Positions 8,326 through 17,502 of a stretch of 64,000 nt of DNA are shown piece after piece. A model generated the notes under the pieces. The model made no database searches. It saw nothing but the letters and a program-made list of their open reading frames with translations, and was not told the origin of the DNA. This DNA comes from Streptomyces spectabilis. GTDB taxonomy: Bacteria; Actinomycetota; Actinomycetes; Streptomycetales; Streptomycetaceae. The DNA lies in NCBI RefSeq assembly GCF_008704795.1, contig NZ_CP023690.1, positions 7,016,501 through 7,080,500 of the forward strand, read 5' to 3'. The stretch's first letter is position 1, and the number at the start of each line of letters is the position of its first letter. The position numbers and the translations under genes are program-made.

Positions 8326-8792
8326 CGCTGCTGCGGCTCCTTCACCAACAAGTGCGGGATCTGATGCCGACCATTGTGGACCGTCCCACTGACAACCCCG
8401 ACCACGACCCGGGCCGGGCCGCGCGGCGACCAGGCGGTCGGCGGCGTGGCGCGGGCGCGCCACGGCCCTTCGACGACCGCGCCACGGCCCTCGGACGGCG
8501 GCGCCACGGCCCTCAGGCGACCACGCCCCAGCCGCGCCTGACAGCCACGCCCCACCCCCCCACAGCCACGCGAACCGAGGCGCAGCCGGAGCCCGCACCG
8601 GCCCCCCGCCCGCCGCCCGCACCCCTCCCACGCCCCGCCCGCCCCCCGCACACCCCCGCGCCACGATCACGCCCACGGCGAACACCGACTACTCGGAGCG
8701 CGGAGCGGGAACTTCGCCAGGGGTCCGCGGGCTTGCATACAGTGGCAGGACCGGCAACAGCTATTGAGAATTCAGCGATCGAAGGGACGTAC
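8326..8792. other. Long intergenic region between parC and M16 peptidase genes
   Basis: 467 bp of extremely C/G-biased sequence containing the promoters of both divergent genes. It has a 3-copy 22-bp tandem repeat (8457-8522) and a homopyrimidine-like CCCCGCCCGCC stretch near 8620-8660. The less GC-rich patch around 8735-8780 is the likely promoter of the peptidase operon. Confidence 0.5.
8457..8522. repeat. Tandem repeat, 22-bp period, 3 copies
   Basis: The 13-mer GCGCCACGGCCCT recurs at 8457, 8479 and 8501, exactly 22 bp apart, so each copy is on the same face of the helix. The remaining nine bases of each unit vary. It may be a protein-binding array or a simple expansion. Confidence 0.75.
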
Positions 8793-10163
8793 ATGCCCAT
8801 GGGTCACACGGCCACAGCCGCGGCAGGCTCCGGCGGTCTGACGGCGACCGAGCACCGGCTGGCCAACGGCCTGCGCGTGGTGCTCTCCGAGGACCACCTG
8901 ACCCCGGTCGCCGCGGTGTGCCTCTGGTACGACGTGGGCTCGCGCCACGAAGTCAAGGGGCGTACCGGTCTGGCTCACCTCTTCGAGCACCTGATGTTCC
9001 AGGGCTCGCAGCAGGTGCACGGCAACGGTCACTTCGAACTGGTGCAGGGCGCGGGCGGCTCCCTGAACGGCACCACCAGCTTCGAGCGCACGAACTACTT
9101 CGAGACCATGCCCGCGCACCAGCTGGAGCTCGCCCTGTGGCTGGAGGCGGACCGCATGGGCTCCCTCCTGTCGGCACTCGACGACGAGTCCATGGAGAAC
9201 CAGCGCGACGTGGTGAAGAACGAACGCCGCCAGCGCTACGACAACGTCCCCTACGGCACGGCCTTCGAGAAGCTCACCGCCCTGTCGTACCCGGAGGGCC
9301 ACCCCTACCACCACACCCCGATCGGCTCCATGGCCGACCTGGACGCGGCCACCCTCGACGACGCCCGCGCCTTCTTCCGCACGTACTACGCGCCGAACAA
9401 CGCGGTCCTCTCCGTGGTCGGTGACATCGACCCGGAGCAGACGCTCGCCTGGGTCGAGAAGTACTTCGGCTCCATCCCCGGGCACGACGGCAAGCAGCCG
9501 CCGCGCGACGGCTCGCTGCCCGAGCGCATCGGCAAGGAGCTGCGCGAGGTCGTCGAGGAGGACGTCCCGGCCCGCGCCCTGATGGCCGCCTACCGCCTGC
9601 CCGAGGACGGCACGCGCGCGTGCGACGCGGCCGACCTGGCCCTGACGGTGCTCGGCAGCGGCGAGTCCTCGCGGCTCTACAACCGCCTGGTGCGCCGCGA
9701 CCGCACGGCGGTGACCGCCGGGTTCGGCCTGCTGCGGCTCGCCGGCGCGCCGTCGCTCGGCTGGCTGGACGTGAAGACCTCCGGCGACGTCGAGGTCCCC
9801 GTCATCGAGGCCGCCGTCGACGAGGAGCTGGCCCGGTTCGCCGAGGAGGGTCCGACCCCGGAGGAAATGGAGCGGGCCCAGGCACAGTTGGAGCGCGAGT
9901 GGCTCGACCGCCTCGGCACGGTCGCGGGCCGCGCGGACGAACTGTGCCGGTTCGCCGTCCTGTTCGGTGACCCGCAGCTCGCCCTCACCGCCGTCCAGCG
10001 CGTCCTCGACGTCACCGCGGCCGAGGTCCAGGAGGTCGCCAAGGCCCGCCTGCGCCCCGACAACCGCGCGGTCCTGGTGTACGAGCCGGTGACCGCGGCG
10101 GAGGACGCCGACGCCATCCAGGAAGCCGCCGAGACCCAGCAGGAAGAGGAGGCGGCGAAGTGA
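8793..10163 (+). CDS. M16 family zinc metallopeptidase (catalytic subunit)
   Basis: A 456-residue pitrilysin/MPP-type peptidase. The inverted zinc motif HLFEH lies at residues 62-66, with the downstream zinc-binding Glu in the NQRDVVKNE segment. Two homologous M16 domains follow the usual layout. The start is ATG at 8793 behind GAAGGGA; no signal peptide is seen, so it is probably cytoplasmic. Its stop overlaps the GTG of the next gene (GTGA), implying translational coupling with a second M16 subunit that lacks the zinc motif. That mirrors the active/inactive pairing of two-subunit M16 proteases. The substrate is not predictable. Confidence 0.92.
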   Translation: MPMGHTATAAAGSGGLTATEHRLANGLRVVLSEDHLTPVAAVCLWYDVGSRHEVKGRTGLAHLFEHLMFQGSQQVHGNGHFELVQGAGGSLNGTTSFERTNYFETMPAHQLELALWLEADRMGSLLSALDDESMENQRDVVKNERRQRYDNVPYGTAFEKLTALSYPEGHPYHHTPIGSMADLDAATLDDARAFFRTYYAPNNAVLSVVGDIDPEQTLAWVEKYFGSIPGHDGKQPPRDGSLPERIGKELREVVEEDVPARALMAAYRLPEDGTRACDAADLALTVLGSGESSRLYNRLVRRDRTAVTAGFGLLRLAGAPSLGWLDVKTSGDVEVPVIEAAVDEELARFAEEGPTPEEMERAQAQLEREWLDRLGTVAGRADELCRFAVLFGDPQLALTAVQRVLDVTAAEVQEVAKARLRPDNRAVLVYEPVTAAEDADAIQEAAETQQEEEAAK

Positions 10164-11569
10164 GCGAGGCTGAGACGTCTGTGACGATGGAATTCCACCC
10201 GCAGCCCCAGGCGGGCACGGCCAAGCCCTGGGCCTTCCCGGCCCCCGAGCGCGGCACCCTGGGCAACGGCCTGACGGTGCTGCGCTGCCACCGCCCCGGC
10301 CAGCAGCTCGTCGCCGTCGAGGTCCACCTCGACGCGCCCCTGGACGCCGAGCCGCAGGGCCTGGACGGCGTGGCCACGATCATGGCGCGGGCGTTCTCCG
10401 AAGGCACCGACAAGCACTCCGCCGAGGAGTTCGCCGCCGAGCTGGACCGCTGCGGCGCCACCCTTGACGCGCACGCCGACCACCCCGGCGTCCGCCTCTC
10501 CCTCGAAGTGCCCGTCTCGCGCCTGCCGAAGGCCCTGGGCCTGCTGGCCGACGCGCTGCGCGCGCCCGCCTTCGAGGACGGCGAGATCGAGCGCCTCGTC
10601 CGCAACCGCCTGGACGAGATCCCGCACGAGACCGCCAACCCCGCGCGCCGCGCAGCCAAGGAGCTGGCCAAGCAGCTCTTCCCGGCCACCTCGCGCATGT
10701 CGCGCCCGCGCCAGGGCACCGAGGAGACGGTCACCGCCATCGACTCCGGGGCCGTACGCGCCTTCTACGAGAAGCACGTGCGCCCCGCCACGGCCACCGC
10801 CGTCGTGGTCGGCGACCTGACCGGCACGGACGTGGACGCCGTCCTCGCCGACACCGTCGGTGCCTGGACGGGCGGTTCGGCCGAGCCGCACACGATGCCC
10901 CAGGTGACCGCCGACGACACCGGCCGCGTCGTCATCGTGGACCGCCCCGGCGCCGTCCAGACGCAGCTCCTCATCGGCCGCGTGGGCGCGGACCGGCACG
11001 ACATCGTCTGGCCGGCGCAGGTCCTCGGCACGTACTGCCTGGGCGGCACCCTCACCTCGCGCCTGGACCGCGTCCTGCGTGAGGAGAAGGGGTACACGTA
11101 CGGCGTGCGCGCCTTCAGCCAGGTGCTGCGCTCCGCGGCGCCGAGGTCCCCGGAAGGCGCCCCGGGCGTCGCCATGCTGGCCATCAGCGGCTCCGTGGAC
11201 ACGCCGAACACGGGCCCGGCTCTCGACGACCTGTGGAAGGTCCTTCGCACCCTCGCCGCCGAGGGCCTCACGGACGCCGAGCGCGACGTCGCCGTGCAGA
11301 ACCTGGTGGGCGTGGCCCCGCTGAAGTACGAGACGGCCGCCGCCGTCGCCGCCACGCTCGCCGACCAGGTGGAGCAGGAGCTGCCGGACGACTTCCAGGC
11401 GAGCCTGTACCGGCAGTTGGCCGGGACGGGCACGGTGGAGGCCACCGCGGCTGTCGTGAGCGCGTTCCCGAGCGACCGGCTGGTGACGGTGCTCGTCGGT
11501 GACGCCGCGCAGATCGAGGAGCCCGTGCGGGCCCTCGGCATCGGCGAAGTGACGGTTGTCACCGGCTGA
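10160..11569 (+). CDS. M16 family peptidase-like protein (non-catalytic subunit)
   Basis: 469 residues with the M16 fold but no HxxEH. The equivalent position reads FSEGTDKHSAEEFAAEL, so the zinc site is lost. It begins with GTG at 10160, overlapping the stop of the upstream catalytic M16 gene by four bases. Paired inactive M16 subunits shape the peptide chamber in related two-gene proteases. A GxxxY-like segment (EEKGYTYGVRAFSQ) typical of the second M16 domain is present. A strong terminator follows at 11622. Confidence 0.9.
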   Translation: MSEAETSVTMEFHPQPQAGTAKPWAFPAPERGTLGNGLTVLRCHRPGQQLVAVEVHLDAPLDAEPQGLDGVATIMARAFSEGTDKHSAEEFAAELDRCGATLDAHADHPGVRLSLEVPVSRLPKALGLLADALRAPAFEDGEIERLVRNRLDEIPHETANPARRAAKELAKQLFPATSRMSRPRQGTEETVTAIDSGAVRAFYEKHVRPATATAVVVGDLTGTDVDAVLADTVGAWTGGSAEPHTMPQVTADDTGRVVIVDRPGAVQTQLLIGRVGADRHDIVWPAQVLGTYCLGGTLTSRLDRVLREEKGYTYGVRAFSQVLRSAAPRSPEGAPGVAMLAISGSVDTPNTGPALDDLWKVLRTLAAEGLTDAERDVAVQNLVGVAPLKYETAAAVAATLADQVEQELPDDFQASLYRQLAGTGTVEATAAVVSAFPSDRLVTVLVGDAAQIEEPVRALGIGEVTVVTG

Positions 11570-11621
11570 TTGCCCCGCGCTCGCCCCGGCGGGCAAATCG
11601 GTAGGAACACCGCGTAACTCA

Positions 11622-11658
11622 AGGGACCCCGGAGGCTCAGGAAGCCTCCGGGGTCCCT
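11622..11658 (+). terminator. Rho-independent-type terminator after M16 operon
   Basis: A perfect 16-bp stem AGGGACCCCGGAGGCT with a five-base loop, starting 52 bp after the stop codon. There is no T-tract, as is common in Streptomyces. Confidence 0.85.
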
Positions 11659-11814
11659 GCATGCTGCCATATGTCCGAATTGACATGGAGGTTGGGTGTC
11701 TGCCGTGTGGCGTGCGCTACAAAAGGCAGGATCCGTTTGTCGATTGAAAGATGAGGCGTTTAGCGTCAGTGCGGCTGTCCGTCAGGCAGTAAGCCGCGTC
11801 CGCGGCACCGGACA

Positions 11815-11965
11815 GTCATCGCCGAGTCCCCGTACGGCGTGAGCCAGGGGAGCCGGGGACCCACACGTCCCTGGGGTGAATCGGTCCCCTTGCCGCGAGG
11901 CGAGGAGTCCGTAGGAGACCTTCCTGCTCCGAACCCGTCAGCTAACCCGGTAGGCGAGAAGGAAG
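11815..11965 (+). ncRNA. Cyclic-di-AMP riboswitch (ydaO/yuaA class)
   Basis: The leader of the M23 peptidase gene contains the conserved blocks of this riboswitch in order: CGCCGAGTCC near 11819, CTGGGGTGAATCGG near 11871-11884, and CGAACCCGTCAGCTAACCCG followed by GTAGGCGAGAAGG at the 3' end (to about 11962). The ribosome binding site AAGGAAGGAAAGG follows immediately before the ATG at 11984. In Streptomyces this class sits before cell-wall hydrolase genes such as rpfA. Ligand binding is expected to turn expression off, which couples wall remodelling to c-di-AMP. Exact ends are estimated. Confidence 0.92.
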
Positions 11966-11983
11966 GAAAGGACCAGCCGCTTC

Positions 11984-12829
11984 ATGGCGCTCATCCGCCC
12001 GACCGGCAAGCACCGCCGCCCGAGCCGCATCTCGCGCACCACCGCAAGCGCCGCGGGCGTCGCCGCCCTCACCACCACCGGTGTCATCTCGGGCCTGGCC
12101 GCTCCGGCGCTCGCCGCCGACGCCTCCGCGGACCACGCGAGCACCGGCCTCACGCAGGCCATCGCCATCAACGACACGCTGGCCGACGAGATCGACGCCC
12201 AGGCCGCCGCCCAGAAGCAGGCCGCCAACGACGCCGCCGCCCAGAAGAAGGCGGAAGAGGCGGCGCGGCAGAAGGCCGCCGAGCAGAAGCGCAAGGCCGA
12301 GGCCGCCGCCAAGGAGAAGGCCGAGGCGAAGGCCAAGAAGGAGGCCGAGGCCAAGGCGGCGAAGGAGGCCAAGGAGCGGGCCCGTGAGCGCGCCGCCCGC
12401 GACGCCGAGCGCAAGCGCCTGAACGCCTACGTCGCCCCGGTCGCCGGTTCGTACGTCTCCACCTCCTACAAGGCCGGCGGCGGTATGTGGTCCTCCGGCA
12501 GCCACACCGGCATCGACTTCCACGCCGCGTCCGGCACCTCGGTGCAGGCGGTCGGCGCGGGCACCGTCGTCGAGGCGGGCTGGGGCGGCGCCTACGGCAA
12601 CAACATCGTGATCAAGATGAACGACGGCACGTACACCCAGTACGGCCACCTGTCGTCCATCAGCGTCACCGTCGGCCAGGCCGTCACGCCCGGCCAGCAG
12701 ATCGGCCTCTCCGGGTCCACCGGCAACTCCTCCGGGCCGCACCTGCACTTCGAGGCCCGTACCGGCGCCGAGTACGGCTCGGACATCGACCCGCTCGCGT
12801 ACCTGCGCTCCCACGGCGTGAGCGTCTGA
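11984..12829 (+). CDS. Secreted M23 family metallopeptidase (peptidoglycan hydrolase)
   Basis: 281 residues. The signal peptide has a twin-Arg-like start, a hydrophobic core and an APALAA cleavage region near residue 44. A long Ala/Lys/Glu-rich coiled-coil linker spans residues about 65-145. The C-terminal LytM/M23 domain carries the zinc ligands SHTGIDF (His and Asp) and the catalytic HLHFEA. It cleaves peptide cross-links in peptidoglycan outside the membrane. Expression is controlled by the c-di-AMP riboswitch directly upstream, as for other Streptomyces germination and growth hydrolases. A 16-bp hairpin terminator follows. Confidence 0.93.
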   Translation: MALIRPTGKHRRPSRISRTTASAAGVAALTTTGVISGLAAPALAADASADHASTGLTQAIAINDTLADEIDAQAAAQKQAANDAAAQKKAEEAARQKAAEQKRKAEAAAKEKAEAKAKKEAEAKAAKEAKERARERAARDAERKRLNAYVAPVAGSYVSTSYKAGGGMWSSGSHTGIDFHAASGTSVQAVGAGTVVEAGWGGAYGNNIVIKMNDGTYTQYGHLSSISVTVGQAVTPGQQIGLSGSTGNSSGPHLHFEARTGAEYGSDIDPLAYLRSHGVSV

Positions 12830-12895
12830 CGCTTCCGCGCTGAGAGCGTCCGGCGCTCCCATGACGTGGGCGACGGGCACGCGCCCGCGCACTTC

Positions 12896-12930
12896 CCGAA
12901 AGCCCCGGCTCACCGAGCCGGGGCTTTCGG
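12896..12930 (+). terminator. Terminator after M23 gene
   Basis: A perfect 16-bp stem CCGAAAGCCCCGGCTC with a three-base loop, 67 bp after the stop codon. Confidence 0.85.
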
Positions 12931-13113
12931 CGTCGGCACCGCCTGCTGACCGCACAACCTTTGGCCAAAAGATATCCATGGATTCCGGCGCCCCATCGGA
13001 AAATGCGGCCATCTGCAATAGAGTCCGTGGAGTCAGCGTCCATAGAGTCGCCGCACCAGCGTCTTCAGCGCGCCGCGCGACGCGTTTCGCGGGCAGTAAA
13101 GCGGAGGTCCGTC

Positions 13114-13788
13114 ATGCGCATTCCCGCGCACTCGGTCTGCACGGCCATCCGGGACGACATCGTCTCCGGTGTCTACGAACGCGGCACGCGGCTCACCGAA
13201 GAACTCCTGGCCCGCCGCTACGGCGTCTCCCGCGTCCCCGTGCGCGAGGCCCTGCGCACCCTGGAGGCCGAGGGCTTCGTCGTCACCCGCAGGCACGCGG
13301 GCGCCTGCGTCGCCGAGCCGACCGAGCAGGACGCCGCCGACCTCCTGGAGGTCCGTACGCTCCTGGAGCCGCTGGCGGCCGCCCGCGCCGCGCAGCGCCG
13401 CACCGAAGCCCATCTGAAGGTCCTGCGCGGCCTCGTGCGGCTCGGCCAGGAGCGGGTCCGGCGCGGCGGCGGCGAGGACCTGCGCTCGCTGGAAGGCTGG
13501 TTCCACGAGACGCTCACCCAGGCCTCCGGCAGCCCCGGCCTCATCGCCCTGCTCACCCAGCTGCGCCACAAGGTCGCCTGGATGTACGTGGCGGACGCGC
13601 CGGTCGTGGCCGCGGAGCTGTGGACCGGGCACGCCGCGGTCGTCGACGCGGTCGCCCGCCAGGACGCGGAACGGGCCCGCGCGCTCACGCTCCTGCACGC
13701 CGAGCGCACGGCGTCCTCGTACCGGCCGCGCGCCGGGCGCGTGAGGGGTTCGCAACACGCCGTCAACAAAGTGGGCGTACGGAATTAA
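13114..13788 (+). CDS. GntR family transcriptional regulator (FadR-type)
   Basis: 224 residues. An N-terminal winged helix (residues about 5-70: TRLTEELLARRYGVSRVPVR then EALRTLEAEGFV) is followed by an all-helical FCD ligand-binding domain with the conserved FHETLTQASGSPGL segment. The start is ATG at 13114 behind GCGGAGG; upstream in-frame ATGs lack a binding site and run through the promoter. The effector is unknown. It lies next to ptsH on the opposite strand, but nothing shows that it regulates ptsH, which has a DasR-type site instead. Confidence 0.88.
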   Translation: MRIPAHSVCTAIRDDIVSGVYERGTRLTEELLARRYGVSRVPVREALRTLEAEGFVVTRRHAGACVAEPTEQDAADLLEVRTLLEPLAAARAAQRRTEAHLKVLRGLVRLGQERVRRGGGEDLRSLEGWFHETLTQASGSPGLIALLTQLRHKVAWMYVADAPVVAAELWTGHAAVVDAVARQDAERARALTLLHAERTASSYRPRAGRVRGSQHAVNKVGVRN

Positions 13789-14051
13789 CAGCGGCCCCGT
13801 ACACAGGACTCGTATACGAGGCGGGCGCGCACCCGGAAAGCGCGCTCGTGCGAAAGCCGCCGCGTACCGGAGACATAGCGGAGGCGGGTCGGGGTAATTC
13901 ACCACCGGATTTCCGGTCCGGCGCGCCGCGCTTTTGTTCCACGCGCTTCCACGGGCTTCCACGGGCTTCCTCGCTTCGACGGGCTTCCGCGGGCGGTGCG
14001 CCACCGGCTCATGAATTCACGCAGCGCCCCGCCCGAGGGGCCCGACACGAC
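13789..14051. other. Non-coding gap between convergent gntR-type gene and ptsH
   Basis: No gene is seen. Around 13940-13985 there is a short imperfect tandem run of the unit GCTTCCACGG. The ptsH terminator lies at the right end. Confidence 0.5.
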
Positions 14052-14087
14052 GGAGCCGCGCGGCCACCCAGTGGTCCGCGCGGCTCC
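14052..14087 (-). terminator. Terminator of ptsH
   Basis: GGAGCCGCGCGG-CCAC pairs with GTGG-TCCGCGCGGCTCC around a three-base loop with one bulged base. It sits 21 bp downstream of the ptsH stop codon. Confidence 0.8.
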
Positions 14088-14108
14088 GGCACGCTGTGTC
14101 CGACAGTG

Positions 14109-14390
14109 TCAGACGGTCTCCGGGAGCTCCTCGAGGCCCTCGGCGACGAGCTTCGCAAGGCGGTCCAGGGCGGCGTCCGCGCCCTCGGCGTCCGAAGCGA
14201 GCACGATCTCCTCGCCGCCCTGCGCGCCCAGGCCGAGCACCGCGAGCATCGACGCGGCGTTGACGGGGTTGCCGTCGGCCTTGGCGATCGTCACGGGCAC
14301 GCCCGAGGCCGTGGCCGCACGGACGAAGATGGATGCGGGCCGGGCGTGGAGGCCCTCGGCCCAGCCGACGTTGACGCGGCGCTCAGCCAT
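14109..14390 (-). CDS. ptsH: Phosphocarrier protein HPr of the PTS
   Basis: 93 residues, the normal HPr length. The active-site motif GLHARPAS places the phosphorylated His at position 15, and the regulatory-site serine lies in NAASM (Ser47). HPr carries phosphate from enzyme I to the IIA components during sugar uptake, in Streptomyces mainly N-acetylglucosamine and fructose. A near-consensus DasR operator lies 28-43 bp upstream of the start, which fits GlcNAc-dependent control. Confidence 0.96.
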   Translation of the reverse strand: MAERRVNVGWAEGLHARPASIFVRAATASGVPVTIAKADGNPVNAASMLAVLGLGAQGGEEIVLASDAEGADAALDRLAKLVAEGLEELPETV

Positions 14391-14417
14391 GTGTTGCTGC
14401 CCTTCCAGGTGTCTCAC

Positions 14418-14433
14418 ATTTGTCTAGACCAGT
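14418..14433 (-). promoter_or_regulatory. DasR-responsive element (dre) upstream of ptsH
   Basis: ATTTGTCTAGACCAGT on the plus strand matches the dre consensus ACTGGTCTAGACCAGT at 14 of 16 positions, including the complete GTCTAGACCAGT core. DasR is the GlcNAc-metabolism repressor of Streptomyces and is known to control PTS genes. Confidence 0.85.
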
Positions 14434-14569
14434 GTCTCACGTCGATCCGGGTGCTCCCGCAGGACCGGTGCCGCGCTGCCCCACGACCCGCGTCCCGCCA
14501 CCCGACCGCCTTTCGACCCCTCCTACATTGCCCCGGCCCAGGCGGCCGCGCGACCCGTACCCTGGCCCC

Positions 14570-17428
14570 ATGCAGACCCCGGCGGACGGCCCAGCGCACA
14601 CCTCGTCGGACAGCGCCGCGCCCGCCCCCGCGGACGAGCATCCCTACCCCTCCCACTGGGAGGCCGACGTGGTGCTGCGCGACGGCGGCACCGCCCGCAT
14701 CCGGCCCATCACGGCCGCCGACGCGGACCGCCTGGTCAGTTTCTTCGAGCAGGTCTCGGACGAGTCGAAGTACTACCGCTTCTTCGCGCCCTACCCCCGC
14801 CTTTCCGCCAAGGACGTGCACCGCTTCACGCACCACGACCACGTGGACCGCGTCGGGCTCGCCGCCACCATCGGCGGCGAGTTCATCGCCACCGTCCGCT
14901 ACGACCGCATCGACGCCCAGGGCCGCCCCGCCTCCGGGCCCGCCGACGAGGCCGAGGTCGCCTTCCTCGTCCAGGACGCCCACCAGGGCCGCGGCGTCGC
15001 CTCCGCGCTGCTCGAGCACATCGCGGCCGTCGCCCGCGAACGCGGCATCCGCCGCTTCGCCGCCGAGGTCCTGCCCTCGAACACCAAGATGGTGAAGGTC
15101 TTCACGGACGCCGGATACCAGCAGCAGCGCAGCTTCGAGGACGGCGTCGTCCGCCTCGAACTCGACCTGGAGCCCACCGACCGCTCCGTCGCCGTCCAGC
15201 GCGCCCGCGAACAGCGCGCCGAGGCCCGCTCCGTCCAGCGGCTGCTCGCACCCGGCTCCGTCGCGGTCATCGGCGTCGGCCGCGCCGAGGACAGCGTCGG
15301 CCGCGGCGTCCTGCGCAACCTGCTGCGCGCGGGCTTCACCGGGCGCGTCCACGCGGTCAACCGCGCCTTCACGGACGACGCCACCGCCGAGGGCGTCGAG
15401 GGGGTCCCCGCCCACCGCTCCGTACGCGACATCGACGGGCCCGTCGACCTCGCCGTCGTCACCGTCCCCGCCGAGCGCGTACCGGAAGCGGTCGCCGAGT
15501 GCGGGGAGCACGGCGTCCAGGGGCTCGTCGTCCTGTCCGCCGGATACGCCGAGAGCGGCCCCGAAGGGCTCGAGCGCCAGCGCGAACTCGTCCGCCAGGC
15601 CCGCTCCTACGGCATGCGCCTCATCGGCCCCAACGCCTTCGGCGTCATCAACACCGCGGACGGCGTACGCCTGAACGCCTCGCTGGCCCCCGAACTCGCC
15701 GCCGCCGGGCGCGTCGGCCTGTTCACCCAGTCCGGCGCCATCGGCATCGCCCTGCTGTCCCGGCTGCACCGGCGCGGCGCGGGCCTGTCGTCCTTCGTCA
15801 GCGCGGGCAACCGCGCCGACGTCTCCGGCAACGACGTCCTCCAGTACTGGTACGACGACCCGGACACCGACGTCGCGCTCATGTACCTGGAATCCATCGG
15901 CAACCCCCGCAAGTTCACCCGCCTCGCCCGCCGCGCCGCCGCCGCGAAGCCCCTCGTCGTCGTCCAGGGCGCCCGGCACAGCGGCATCGCCCCCACCGGG
16001 CACGCCGGAGCCGCGACCCGGCTCCCGCACGCCACCGTCTCGGCGCTGCTCCGCCAGGCCGGGGTCATACGGGTCGACACCGTCACCGAACTCGTCGACG
16101 CCGGGCTCCTGCTCGCGGGCCAGCCGCTGCCCGCCGGGCCCCGCGTCGCCATCCTCGGCAACTCCGAGTCCCTCGGCCTGCTCACGTACGACGCGTGCGT
16201 CGCCGAAGGCCTGCGTCCGCTGCCCCCGCGCGACCTGACCACGGGCGCGACGCCCGAGGACTTCCGGACCGCGCTCGGCGCCGCGCTCGCCGCCGACACC
16301 TGCGACGCGGCCGTCGTCACCGTCATCCCCTCGCTCGGCGAGTCGAGCCGGAAGGGCCAGGGCGAGACGCTCGCCACCGCCCTGCGGGCGGCCGCGGCCG
16401 GGTGCCCCACCAAGCCCGTCGCCGTCGTCCACGTGGAGCTCGGCGAGCTCGCCGAGGCCCTCTCCGCCGCCGCGAGCACCAAGCCCCGGGCGGCCGCCGC
16501 CCGCCCGGACGACCGGCCGCCCGCCGCCCCGCCCGCGGCCGACGCCCCGCCGCCGCACGCCCGCATCCCCGCCTACCCCGCGGCCGAGCGGGCCGTGCGC
16601 GCCCTCGCCGAAGCCGTGACGTACGCCCAGTGGCGGCACGACATCGCGGAGCCCGGCAAGGTGCCCGAGTACGACGACATCGACGAACGGGGCGCCGCCG
16701 ACCTGATCGCGGGCCTCCTCGCCAAGGGCGACGACCCCCACGGCCTGACCCTCGGCCCCGACGACGCGTGCGACCTGCTCGGCCGCTACGGCATCCCCGT
16801 GCGCCCCGTCCTGCCCGCGCCCGACGCCGACGCGGCCGCCGACGCCGCCCGCAGGCTCGGCTACCCCGTGGCCCTCAAGACCACGGCCCCGCACCTGCGC
16901 CACCGCCCCGACCTCGGCGGCGTACGCCTCGACCTCGCCGACGAGGAGCAGTTGCGCCGCGCCTACCGCGAGCTCACCCACGCCCTCGGCCGCCCCGCCG
17001 AGCTGCGGCCCGTCGTGCAGGCCATGGCCCCGCGCGGCGTCGACACCGTCGTGCGCGCGGGCCACGACCCCGCCGCCGGGGCGGTGCTGTCCTTCGGCCT
17101 CGCGGGCGCCGCGTCCGAACTCCTCGGGGACACCGCGCACCGGCTGATTCCCGTCACCGACCGGGACGCGGGCACCCTGGTGCGGTCGATCCGGACCGCG
17201 CCCCTCCTGTTCGGCTGGCGCGGTTCGGCCCCCGTGGACACCCCCGCCCTCGAAGAGCTGCTCCAGCGGGTCTCGCGCCTCGTCGACGACCACCCCGAAG
17301 TGGTGACCGTCTCACTGGAACCGGTGGTCGTCGCCCAGGACGGCCTGTCCGTCCTCGGCGGCACCGTCCGCCTGGCGCCGCCCCCGGCCCGCGACGACCT
17401 GGGACCGCGCACCCTGCCCGCCTACTGA
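14570..17428 (+). CDS. Bifunctional GNAT acetyltransferase / ADP-forming acyl-CoA synthetase-like protein (PatA-type)
   Basis: 952 residues. A GNAT acetyltransferase domain (residues about 35-195, with the acetyl-CoA loop QDAHQGRGVASALL) is followed by a CoA-binding Rossmann domain (from VAVIGVGRAEDSVGRG), a succinyl-CoA-ligase-like domain and an ATP-grasp domain near the C-terminus. The GNAT-first order is the reverse of Salmonella Pat but matches the PatA acetyltransferase described in Streptomyces lividans, which acetylates and inactivates acyl-CoA synthetases. ATG at 14570 is chosen because homology begins soon after. A Pro/Ala-rich linker lies near residues 640-665. Confidence 0.88.
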   Translation: MQTPADGPAHTSSDSAAPAPADEHPYPSHWEADVVLRDGGTARIRPITAADADRLVSFFEQVSDESKYYRFFAPYPRLSAKDVHRFTHHDHVDRVGLAATIGGEFIATVRYDRIDAQGRPASGPADEAEVAFLVQDAHQGRGVASALLEHIAAVARERGIRRFAAEVLPSNTKMVKVFTDAGYQQQRSFEDGVVRLELDLEPTDRSVAVQRAREQRAEARSVQRLLAPGSVAVIGVGRAEDSVGRGVLRNLLRAGFTGRVHAVNRAFTDDATAEGVEGVPAHRSVRDIDGPVDLAVVTVPAERVPEAVAECGEHGVQGLVVLSAGYAESGPEGLERQRELVRQARSYGMRLIGPNAFGVINTADGVRLNASLAPELAAAGRVGLFTQSGAIGIALLSRLHRRGAGLSSFVSAGNRADVSGNDVLQYWYDDPDTDVALMYLESIGNPRKFTRLARRAAAAKPLVVVQGARHSGIAPTGHAGAATRLPHATVSALLRQAGVIRVDTVTELVDAGLLLAGQPLPAGPRVAILGNSESLGLLTYDACVAEGLRPLPPRDLTTGATPEDFRTALGAALAADTCDAAVVTVIPSLGESSRKGQGETLATALRAAAAGCPTKPVAVVHVELGELAEALSAAASTKPRAAAARPDDRPPAAPPAADAPPPHARIPAYPAAERAVRALAEAVTYAQWRHDIAEPGKVPEYDDIDERGAADLIAGLLAKGDDPHGLTLGPDDACDLLGRYGIPVRPVLPAPDADAAADAARRLGYPVALKTTAPHLRHRPDLGGVRLDLADEEQLRRAYRELTHALGRPAELRPVVQAMAPRGVDTVVRAGHDPAAGAVLSFGLAGAASELLGDTAHRLIPVTDRDAGTLVRSIRTAPLLFGWRGSAPVDTPALEELLQRVSRLVDDHPEVVTVSLEPVVVAQDGLSVLGGTVRLAPPPARDDLGPRTLPAY

Positions 17429-17502
17429 CGAGAGCCCCGCGCCGCCCGCCGAGGCGGCCACCGCGCGCCTCGGGGCAGGCGCCGGGTCGTAGGATGGGCG
17501 GC

